6,438 nucleotides of DNA. Origin: an uncultured Eubacteriales bacterium (GTDB taxonomy: Bacteria > Bacillota > Clostridia > Christensenellales > Borkfalkiaceae). The stretch spans positions 1-6,438 of the forward strand of contig CACXDQ010000092.1 in the NCBI GenBank assembly GCA_902766475.1, written 5' to 3'. The notes beneath the pieces were generated by a model. It ran no database searches. It saw only the letters and a list, made by a program, of their open reading frames with translations, and was not told the DNA's origin. Positions 1-5,177 of the stretch are shown here, piece by piece. How positions within the stretch are numbered: position 1 is the first letter of the stretch; each line of letters begins with the position of its first letter. A program made the translations under genes and the position numbers.

Positions 1-68
1 TCCTTTATGAATGTTGTCTTACCGGCTCCGAGGAATCCGGTAAAAAGATATACAGGTATTTCTCTCAT
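1..68 (-). CDS. CobW/COG0523-type P-loop GTPase, N-terminal fragment cut by the window edge
   Basis: Only the first 22 codons are inside the window. They read MREIPVYLFTGFLGAGKTTF followed by I-K, a beta strand leading directly into a Walker A loop (GFLGAGKTT), as at the start of G3E/CobW GTPases. The I-P-V-Y-L-F-T-G-F-L opening recalls the second GTPase often paired with a CobW protein in Firmicutes (from memory of the family). The gene starts 30 bases after the stop of another CobW protein and has no promoter or terminator between them, so the two are probably co-transcribed. The only Shine-Dalgarno-like stretch, GGAAGGG, lies about 18 bases before the ATG, which is long, so initiation may be weak or coupled to the upstream gene. 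No other ATG, GTG or TTG is in frame in the spacer. The metal or partner specificity cannot be read from this fragment. Confidence 0.85.
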   Translation of the reverse strand, partial: MREIPVYLFTGFLGAGKTTFIK

Positions 69-98
69 TTCTGTGTTTATTACTGACCCTTCCGTGCA

Positions 99-1217
99 TT
101 ACGCAAGTCTGAAGAGCTCATTGAGTTTTTCCTTGTTTAGTCTTGTACCGATGACAGCCACCATTCCGGTCGCTTCTGCTTCGGTCTCTCTTACTTCACC
201 TTCGCCCGGTACGTAGTCGAATTCGAGCCAGCCCCCGTCAGCATTCTCTACGATGCCCTTTGCTCTGAGCACCTCCCCGCACTCATCGAGGCTGTCGATG
301 ATATCCTCAAGCTCAGCCTTTGTGTATTTGTTGCTTGTCTGAGCTCCGACTTCATCAAACACCTCATCCGCATCGTGTCCGTGGTGGTGATGATGATGGT
401 GGTGGTGGTGATGCTCATGCTCATGCTCGTCGTCATCATCATCGTGGTCGTGATGATGGTGATGATGTTCATGCTCATGCTCGTCGTCATCGTCATCATC
501 GTCATGGTGATGGTGGTGATGCTCGTGTTCGTCCTCGTCGTCATCATCGTCATGGTGATGGTGGTGATGTTCGTGTTCGTCGTGAGGTTTGGCGGCAAGT
601 TCTTTCAAGAGCTCATCCACAAGCGAAACGTTGTTTTCAAGCGTATTTAAAAGTTTTGTGCCATCAAGCTCGGAAATCGGAGTGGTTACGATAGTCGCCC
701 TCTGATTGAGTTCACGGAGAAGCTCTACGGCGGCGTTTATCTTATCCTCGGAAAGCTTATCTGTTTTAGATACGATAATGGTGTTTGCTTCCTTTACCTG
801 ATCGTTGTAGAATTCACCGAAATTTTTGTGATACATCTTGCATTTTCCGCCGTCAACGACCGTTGCGACGATATTTATCTGAATGTCGGCGTCTACCCTT
901 TCGACCGCCCTCACTATATCGGAAAGCTTACCGACGCCCGAAGGCTCGATAATAATTCTTTCGGGCGAAAATTTGGAAATAACCTCTTTCATGGAAGATG
1001 AGAAATCGCCGACGAGCGAACAGCAAATACAGCCTGAGTTAATCTCTTTTATCTCAACGCCGCTCTCCTTTAAGAACGAGCCGTCGATGCCTATTTCTCC
1101 GAATTCGTTTTCAATGAGAACTATCTTCTCCTTGTCGAACGCACTCTCGAAAAGTTTTTTGATGAGTGTGGTTTTACCGGCGCCCAAAAAGCCGGAAATT
1201 ACGTCTACTTTTACCAT
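99..1217 (-). CDS. CobW/COG0523 (G3E) GTPase, putative zinc metallochaperone with a giant His/Asp-rich loop
   Basis: 372 residues. It belongs to the COG0523 GTPases (CobW, YeiR/ZNG1, P47K), which use GTP hydrolysis to deliver metals such as zinc or cobalt to client proteins in the cytoplasm. Visible motifs are Walker A GFLGAGKTT (9-17), ENEFGEIGID (36-45), the metal-binding GCICC (62-66, CxCC), IIIEPSG (88-94) and the guanine-specificity motif SKTD (150-153). An acidic/histidine insert (about 212-282) with 38 His residues joins the GTPase domain to a CobW_C-like domain (about 297-372; LRAKGIV and GGWLEFDY are typical). The start is supported by AAAGGAG six bases upstream and a near-consensus promoter. 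A second CobW-type gene follows after 30 bases. Zinc is the most likely cargo given the CxCC and His-rich loop, but nickel or cobalt storage/delivery is possible. A role in cobalamin synthesis is not supported by any neighbour. Confidence 0.93.
   Translation of the reverse strand: MVKVDVISGFLGAGKTTLIKKLFESAFDKEKIVLIENEFGEIGIDGSFLKESGVEIKEINSGCICCSLVGDFSSSMKEVISKFSPERIIIEPSGVGKLSDIVRAVERVDADIQINIVATVVDGGKCKMYHKNFGEFYNDQVKEANTIIVSKTDKLSEDKINAAVELLRELNQRATIVTTPISELDGTKLLNTLENNVSLVDELLKELAAKPHDEHEHHHHHHDDDDDEDEHEHHHHHHDDDDDDDEHEHEHHHHHHDHDDDDDEHEHEHHHHHHHHHHHGHDADEVFDEVGAQTSNKYTKAELEDIIDSLDECGEVLRAKGIVENADGGWLEFDYVPGEGEVRETEAEATGMVAVIGTRLNKEKLNELFRLA
375..584 (-). repeat. Imperfect 48-54 bp tandem repeat encoding the His/Asp/Glu-rich loop
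   Basis: This lies within the CobW gene. On the plus strand the repeat phase can be followed at 415, 469, 523 and 571, giving units of 54, 54 and 48 bases (18, 18 and 16 codons). The blocks around 415 and 469 share tcatgctcatgctcgtcgtc. Each unit encodes a run such as EHEHHHHHH followed by five to seven acidic residues. The run at the C-terminal side is an uninterrupted stretch of 11 His (residues 269-279). All unit lengths are multiples of three, so gain or loss of a unit keeps the frame. The region is likely prone to slippage and therefore to length variation between strains (inference). Confidence 0.9.
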
Positions 1218-1223
1218 TTTATA

Positions 1224-1230
1224 CTCCTTT
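1224..1230 (-). promoter_or_regulatory. Ribosome binding site of the CobW GTPase gene
   Basis: AAAGGAG sits six bases before the ATG at 1217 and fixes this start. A small hairpin, TTCCC-GTAGA-GGGAA (1230-1244), lies immediately upstream and shares one base with the site. It is short, and an effect on translation is only a possibility. Confidence 0.85.
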
Positions 1231-1282
1231 TCCCTCTACGGGAAGATTATTTTTTAAGAAATCTGCCGAGATTTTCAGTTAC

Positions 1283-1311
1283 ATTATATACCTTTTATTG
1301 AAAATAATCAA
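1283..1311 (-). promoter_or_regulatory. Sigma-A type promoter for the CobW GTPase pair
   Basis: On the minus strand TTGATT (1306-1311) and a perfect TATAAT (1283-1288) are 17 bases apart. The surrounding DNA is very AT-rich, including T- and A-runs just upstream of the -35 that resemble an UP element. Transcription would begin near 1276, leaving a leader of roughly 60 bases. The -35 lies inside the inverted repeat TTGA-N6-TCAA (1298-1311), which could be an operator but is too short to assign. I found no match to a Bacillus-type Zur box (TCGTAATnATTACGA). Confidence 0.75.
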
Positions 1312-1378
1312 ACGATATTCAAAAAAATATTTTGAAAGGTTATTTTTCGACAATTTTTCACAATTAAATTGCCATCTC

Positions 1379-1409
1379 AACAAAATCGGCCCGCAAAGAT
1401 GCGAGCCGA
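1379..1409 (-). terminator. Rho-independent terminator of rhaA
   Basis: On the minus strand TCGGCTCGCA-TCTT-TGCGGGCCGA forms a 10-pair stem (one G-U) with a four-base loop, followed by TTTTGTT. It begins 17 bases after the rhaA stop codon. On the plus strand the same position is a C-A mismatch, so the hairpin favours the minus-strand transcript, as expected if it serves rhaA. It separates rhaA from the CobW unit. Confidence 0.8.
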
Positions 1410-1426
1410 AATTATTTTTAAGAAAA

Positions 1427-2692
1427 TCAGTTTCTCATGGAGAGAACGTCGTCCTCATATTTCTTGACGTCGCTGAGCCATTCAAGACCTACGCCCACGC
1501 CTTTTTTAGCGCAATAATAATCCCATACAAGCCCGAACGGTGCCGTCTTATACTCTTCCGAAACGGCGAGCCTCGAAGTGGTGTCGCCCTCTTTTTCGAG
1601 CAATTTGAGCCTTTCGACGGGCGTTAAAAGTGCGTTTAAAAGCGCCTTTCTCGTGTTTCTCAAACCGATTATCCATGCGGCGACTCTGTTTATCGAAGCG
1701 TCGAAATAGTCGGTAGCGATATACGTTTCTTTAACTTTGCCGAGGCGGACGATCTCGTTCATTATCGCACGGAGTTCGTCGTCGTAGCAAACGACGTGGT
1801 CGCTATCCCATCTTACGGGGCGGGAAACGTGAAGCAAGCAGTGATCGGCAAACGCATAAACGGCGCCGAGCTTAGCGGAAACGACTTCGGTCGGGTGATA
1901 GTGTCCGCAATCGAGCGTAAGCATTATATGATCGCTCCTCTTGCTCATGACGTAGCCCATACAGAATTCGTGCGAGCCGACGGTGTAGCTTTCAAGACCT
2001 ATGCCGAACACCTTCGATTCGATACCGTCCATAACGCCGGTGACCGATCTCGTAGCGTCGAAAATTCTGTCGTAAGAATCTTTAAGGCGAAGCCTCGGGG
2101 CAAGAGTATCTATCGGGAATTCCTTATCGCCGTCGGGCGTCCAGTGATTGATAACGCAGACCTTGCCCGTTCTCTGGGCAAAATACTCGCCTATCTTGCG
2201 GCATCTTATGCCGTGTTCTATCCAGAATTCTCTTACCTTATCGTTTTTAGAGGACAGAGTTCCGTCGTCGGAAAGGTCGTGAGAGAAATAGGTTGGATTA
2301 AAGTCGATACCCAAATCTCTCTCGACAGCCCAGTCAGCCCACTTCTTGAAGTGTTCAGGCTCGATCTTGTTTCTGTCGACAAATTCGTCGGCTTCGAGGT
2401 AGCTTGCGTGAATGTTTATTTTCTTCTCGCCCGGAAAGTGTTTCAAAACAACGTCGAGGTCGGAGCGGAGTTCTTTGGGCGTCCTCGCCTTGCCGGGATA
2501 ATTGCCCGTCGTCTGGATACCGCCGCTCAAAGCGCCCTCTTTCTTTTCAAAACCGTTTACGTCGTCGCCTTGCCAACAATGTATCGAAATAGGCGTGGAA
2601 TCGCAGATCTCGATAGCCTTGTCGATATCGATGCCCATGTCGGCATAATATTCTTTGGCAAGCTCATAACCTTTCAAAATGCTCTCTTTCAT
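1427..2692 (-). CDS. rhaA: L-rhamnose isomerase
   Basis: 421 residues, close to the 419 of E. coli RhaA, and complete. The enzyme converts L-rhamnose to L-rhamnulose in the cytoplasm, the first step of phosphorylative rhamnose catabolism, using divalent metal (Mn2+). The family's metal and catalytic residues align at a constant offset: E234 (IGLESYTVGSHEF), D261 and H264 (LDCGHYHPTE), H288 with D296 and D298 (LHVSRPVRWDSDH), and D328 (ATDYFD). The substrate-facing start (ISIHCWQGDDVNGFE) is also intact. A longer reading from 2731 exists, but the ATG at 2692 is preferred. It has GGAG eight bases upstream and gives the usual family length, and the promoter's expected start point lies inside the longer reading. 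The gene has its own promoter and terminator, with an AraC-type regulator directly upstream. No rhaB, rhaD, rhaM or transporter gene is present here. Confidence 0.97.
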   Translation of the reverse strand: MKESILKGYELAKEYYADMGIDIDKAIEICDSTPISIHCWQGDDVNGFEKKEGALSGGIQTTGNYPGKARTPKELRSDLDVVLKHFPGEKKINIHASYLEADEFVDRNKIEPEHFKKWADWAVERDLGIDFNPTYFSHDLSDDGTLSSKNDKVREFWIEHGIRCRKIGEYFAQRTGKVCVINHWTPDGDKEFPIDTLAPRLRLKDSYDRIFDATRSVTGVMDGIESKVFGIGLESYTVGSHEFCMGYVMSKRSDHIMLTLDCGHYHPTEVVSAKLGAVYAFADHCLLHVSRPVRWDSDHVVCYDDELRAIMNEIVRLGKVKETYIATDYFDASINRVAAWIIGLRNTRKALLNALLTPVERLKLLEKEGDTTSRLAVSEEYKTAPFGLVWDYYCAKKGVGVGLEWLSDVKKYEDDVLSMRN

Positions 2693-2700
2693 TTTCTTAT

Positions 2701-2705
2701 CTCCA
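2701..2705 (-). promoter_or_regulatory. Ribosome binding site deciding the rhaA start
   Basis: TGGAG lies eight bases before the ATG at 2692. The in-frame ATG at 2731 has no comparable site and falls close to the promoter, so the 421-residue product is chosen. Confidence 0.8.
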
Positions 2706-2710
2706 TATAT

Positions 2711-2726
2711 GCGGCAAAACCGCTTT
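2711..2726 (-). promoter_or_regulatory. Leader hairpin and degenerate cre-like core upstream of rhaA
   Basis: On the minus strand GCGG-TTTTG-CCGC forms a four-pair hairpin (2711-2723) with no T-run after it, so it is not a terminator. The overlapping AAAGCGGTTT (2717-2726) fits the inner ten positions of the catabolite-responsive element consensus TGWAANCGNTNWCA. The outer TG and CA are AC and TG instead. It would sit a few bases downstream of the transcription start, where CcpA roadblock sites occur. The match is partial and may be chance. Confidence 0.3.
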
Positions 2727-2735
2727 GTCAAATAT

Positions 2736-2764
2736 ATTATACAACCTTTATTTCAATTCTTCAA
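2736..2764 (-). promoter_or_regulatory. Sigma-A type promoter of rhaA
   Basis: On the minus strand TTGAAG (2759-2764) and a perfect TATAAT (2736-2741) are 17 bases apart. The -35 starts only five bases beyond the araC-type gene's stop codon, so any activator site upstream would overlap that gene's coding end. There is no terminator between the two genes, so read-through from upstream could add to rhaA expression. Confidence 0.7.
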
Positions 2765-2769
2765 CGACT

Positions 2770-3765
2770 TTACTTAACTTTTTTTACGACCGTTTTTTCA
2801 CCATGCGTCAGATGCGCCGTCCTATACTCTTTTGGTGAGCAACCATACTTATTTGAAAACATTTTATAGAAAAAATTAGTGTTTTCATAGCCGACGGAAT
2901 AGATAATTTCCGTTATGGGCATCTTGGTGTGAACGATAAGTTTTTCAGCTTCCTGCAACCTCTTTTTCTGCAACAATTCCTTGAAAGAATCGCCGTTATA
3001 CGCCTTTATCATTCTGCTTAAAGTAACTACCGGAAGGTGAAGTTTTTCGGCGAGTTCCGAAAGCCTCGCCGTCTTGAACGAGCTTTCGATATACTGAGCC
3101 GTCTTTAACGCTATTTCCTGCTCGTATTTTAAAGACTGTCCGCTTTTAAGCGTTTCCGTCCTTTCCGACAGCTCGGCAAAAATCAGCCCCATCGTGGTGT
3201 TCTGAACGTTAAAGTTTTCATTGTCCGAAAACTTTAAAAACCATATCATATTTTCAATAAGGTTTTTTATCGGAAGCATATCCGACACGTCGAACTTCAT
3301 AAAACACTCGTCGCCGTTTTCGCTTAGCTCCGTCATTATGAAATTATAAATGGAATTGCCATAGCCCACGAGGTCGAGCGTAACGTTGAAAAATTCCGGT
3401 TTTATAATGAAATTTACGGCTATATCGCCCATTTCGGCGGCGTCGACTTCGTGTTCTGCGTCGGCGCCCAGAAGGAGAATTTCTCCCTCATTAAGCTCCA
3501 CTTTATCCGAAGAGTTTATCGTGTGCCTCGTCTTGCCCTTACACATATATATAAGCTCTATATAGTTGTGTTTGTGCTTTGGGAAATAGGTGAAACGGGT
3601 GTGAGGGCGCACGTCAACGAGCTTTTCGCCGCTTAAAACCTTGCCGCTGTCAACGGTAAACTCCTCGCCGTCGGTATAAAGCGTCTTGTCGATTTCCTTT
3701 CCCGACAGGATTTCACGTTCTTCATCGGTTATTTCGGATAAAACCTCTAAAAGTCGTCCGTTCAT
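2770..3765 (-). CDS. AraC-family transcriptional regulator with N-terminal cupin sensor domain
   Basis: 331 residues. The N-terminal half holds a cupin-like ligand-binding segment, with HKHNYIELIY (64-73), KGKTRHTI (77-83) and the later GADAEHEV (100-107). The C-terminal half is the AraC/XylS double helix-turn-helix: the first HTH around 235-255 (LSELAEKLHLPVVTLSRMI) and the second around 284-304. The family signature ends in YGCSPKEYR (307-315). AGAGG sits seven bases before the ATG. The gene starts 15 bases after the dehydrogenase stop, with the ribosome site inside the gap, so the two share a transcript. It lies immediately before the rhaA promoter, which makes rhaA a likely target and rhamnose a possible ligand (inference). 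RhaR and RhaS have the same architecture, but so do many unrelated regulators, so I give no symbol. Confidence 0.93.
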   Translation of the reverse strand: MNGRLLEVLSEITDEEREILSGKEIDKTLYTDGEEFTVDSGKVLSGEKLVDVRPHTRFTYFPKHKHNYIELIYMCKGKTRHTINSSDKVELNEGEILLLGADAEHEVDAAEMGDIAVNFIIKPEFFNVTLDLVGYGNSIYNFIMTELSENGDECFMKFDVSDMLPIKNLIENMIWFLKFSDNENFNVQNTTMGLIFAELSERTETLKSGQSLKYEQEIALKTAQYIESSFKTARLSELAEKLHLPVVTLSRMIKAYNGDSFKELLQKKRLQEAEKLIVHTKMPITEIIYSVGYENTNFFYKMFSNKYGCSPKEYRTAHLTHGEKTVVKKVK

Positions 3766-3780
3766 CGGTTTACCTCTTTA

Positions 3781-4494
3781 TCAGATAACTTCGCCGCCCG
3801 ATACGTCGAGGACGGCGCCCGTCGTGAACGTGGCTTTTTCGGCGAGAAAGAACACGCTTTCCGCAACTTCTTCGGGTTTGCCGACTCTGCCGAGCGGAAT
3901 ATCGCCTATCGCAATTTCTCTGTCGCTTTCCGAGAGATTGGCGTTCATCTCCGTATCTATAAAACCGGGAGCTACGGCGTTTATCCTTATGCCCGACAAA
4001 GCGTATTCTTTGGCGAGAGCTTTTGTAAAACCGATAACGCCGGCTTTCGTTGCCGAATACACAACCTCGCACGAGCCGCCCGTTATGCCCCACATCGACG
4101 AAACGTTCACTATCGAAGAGCCTCCGACCATAAAGCCGAGCGCCGCTTTCGTTACGGTCATCATTCCCGTTAAATTTACGGAAATCGCCATATTCATTTC
4201 ATCGTCCGTAACGTCGACGAAAGGCTTTATCGGAAGGGCTATCCCGGCATTGTTTACGAGCGAGGTTATTTCCCCTCCCGCCCTCTTCGCAAACTCGTTT
4301 ACGGCGTTCACAGCCGACGTTTTGTCAGACAAGTCAAAACAAGCGGCAAAGCCGCCGAGTTTTTTTTCAAGCTCTCTCGCCTTTCCTTCATTCTTATTGT
4401 AATGTATGCCGACGAAATAGCCCTCTTCGGCAAACTTTTTACAAATAGATTCGCCTATGCCGCCCGTTGCGCCTGTTACAAATACGCTCTTCAT
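3781..4494 (-). CDS. ymfI: SDR-family NADPH-dependent reductase, probable EF-P 5-aminopentanone reductase (YmfI-like)
   Basis: 237 residues, a classical FabG-like short-chain dehydrogenase. It has the cofactor loop TGATGGIG (7-14), NNAG (81-84), and the catalytic tetrad N107, S133, Y146 and K150 (YSATK), with APGFIDTEM (175-183) near the C-terminus. The active-site stretch VSSMWGITGGSCEVVYSATK resembles the SS-x-WG-x-x-GASCEV-x-YS pattern I recall for YmfI. In Bacillus subtilis YmfI reduces 5-aminopentanone to 5-aminopentanol on Lys32 of EF-P. Here the gene follows efp directly (79-base gap), and that EF-P has the matching lysine context, which supports the assignment. Start site: GGTGAT, part of the extended anti-SD complement, lies three bases before the ATG. 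The araC-type gene follows in the same operon. The alternatives are 3-oxoacyl-ACP reductase (FabG) or a sugar dehydrogenase linked to rhaA. I favour YmfI over FabG because no fatty-acid synthesis genes are nearby. Confidence 0.72.
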   Translation of the reverse strand: MKSVFVTGATGGIGESICKKFAEEGYFVGIHYNKNEGKARELEKKLGGFAACFDLSDKTSAVNAVNEFAKRAGGEITSLVNNAGIALPIKPFVDVTDDEMNMAISVNLTGMMTVTKAALGFMVGGSSIVNVSSMWGITGGSCEVVYSATKAGVIGFTKALAKEYALSGIRINAVAPGFIDTEMNANLSESDREIAIGDIPLGRVGKPEEVAESVFFLAEKATFTTGAVLDVSGGEVI

Positions 4495-4521
4495 ATATCA
4501 CCGAATAATTTTTTATACACC

Positions 4522-4551
4522 AAAAGTCGGATGACCGAAAAGCCGCCCGAC
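4522..4551 (-). terminator. Possible weak terminator or attenuator after efp
   Basis: On the minus strand GTCGG and CCGAC (4526-4530 and 4547-4551) pair around a 16-base loop. The loop may hold a three-pair inner stem (GGC with GTC). TTTT follows at 4522-4525. The stem is short and the loop long, so termination is probably partial, leaving the reductase gene open to read-through from the peptidase–efp promoter. I found no convincing separate promoter for the reductase gene in the gap. Confidence 0.4.
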
Positions 4552-4573
4552 AATTTAGCTTTTAAAATATTTA

Positions 4574-5134
4574 TTATTTCTTAACTCTTTCCATGTATTC
4601 GCCGGTACGGGTGTCTATCCTTATGGTTTCACCCTCGTTTACGAACATGGGAACCTGAATTTCAACGCCCGTTTCCAAAACGGCTCTCTTGGTAGCGTTG
4701 GTGGCGGTATTGCCGGCAACGCCCGGTTCAGACTCGGTTACGAGAAGCTCGACGAAGTTCTCGCAATCGACGGAGAATGCTTTGCCCTTGTAGAATTTAA
4801 CTACGACGGGATCGTTCTCTCTTATCCATTTCAAAGCTTCTTCAACCTGATCGTGGTTGAGAGGCTCCATATTGTACTCTTCGTCCATGAAATAATAGAG
4901 TTCGCCGTCGTTGTAAGAATAGGTCATTCTCTTGGTTTCGATAACCGCATTCTCGAACTTTTCGGTGGGGTTAAAGGTTATCTGAAGAACTTTTCCGTCA
5001 ACGACGTTCTTTAAAGTAGTTCTTACGAATGCCGCACCCTTGCCCGGCTTAACGTGCAAGAAGTCTACTACCGTCCATACCTTTCCATCGTACTCAATAG
5101 TAACTCCTTTTCTCAAATCGCCTGCTAATACCAT
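4574..5134 (-). CDS. efp: Translation elongation factor P
   Basis: 186 residues, the usual length. EF-P binds between the ribosomal P and E sites and relieves stalling at consecutive prolines. The three family domains are visible: an N-terminal KOW-like domain (1-63), an OB domain (about 66-128) and a C-terminal OB domain (about 130-186) with the signature TRTGEYMERVKK. The tip loop HVKPGKGAAF carries K32, the residue that Bacillus subtilis modifies with 5-aminopentanol. An arginine (EarP type) is absent. AAAGGAG lies seven bases before the ATG, a strong site suited to an abundant factor. The Xaa-Pro peptidase gene ends 43 bases upstream, the common Firmicutes order. The next gene downstream is a likely EF-P-modifying reductase. 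Confidence 0.98.
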   Translation of the reverse strand: MVLAGDLRKGVTIEYDGKVWTVVDFLHVKPGKGAAFVRTTLKNVVDGKVLQITFNPTEKFENAVIETKRMTYSYNDGELYYFMDEEYNMEPLNHDQVEEALKWIRENDPVVVKFYKGKAFSVDCENFVELLVTESEPGVAGNTATNATKRAVLETGVEIQVPMFVNEGETIRIDTRTGEYMERVKK

Positions 5135-5177
5135 AAATTTACTCCTTTAGGTGTAGAATTTTATATTTTAACCTTAT

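Noticed and set aside
375..584. Repeat array considered as CRISPR
   Set aside because: There are no unique spacers. The repeats are contiguous, imperfect, multiples of three and continuous with a CobW reading frame.
248..694. Several overlapping frames in the His-repeat region with Met/Thr-, Val- or Arg/His/Asp-rich products
   Set aside because: They are frame-shifted or antisense readings of the trinucleotide-like repeat; only the CobW frame is flanked by conserved domains.
1166..1627. Plus-strand frame of 153 codons spanning the rhaA–CobW spacer
   Set aside because: It runs through the CobW promoter and the rhaA terminator and is antisense to both genes at its ends; no ribosome site.
2693..2731. 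Longer rhaA start at 2731 adding 13 residues
   Set aside because: The extension overlaps the expected transcription start and has no ribosome site; the ATG at 2692 has GGAG at eight bases and gives the family length.
1796..2869. Long plus-strand open frame (357 codons) across rhaA and the end of the AraC gene
   Set aside because: It is antisense to two well-recognised genes, crosses the rhaA promoter, lacks a ribosome site and resembles no family. It arises from codon bias of the real genes.
3686..4402. Plus-strand open frame (238 codons) antisense to the reductase
   Set aside because: The minus strand encodes a complete SDR with its catalytic tetrad; the antisense product is low-complexity Ser/Pro/Thr/Ala-rich.
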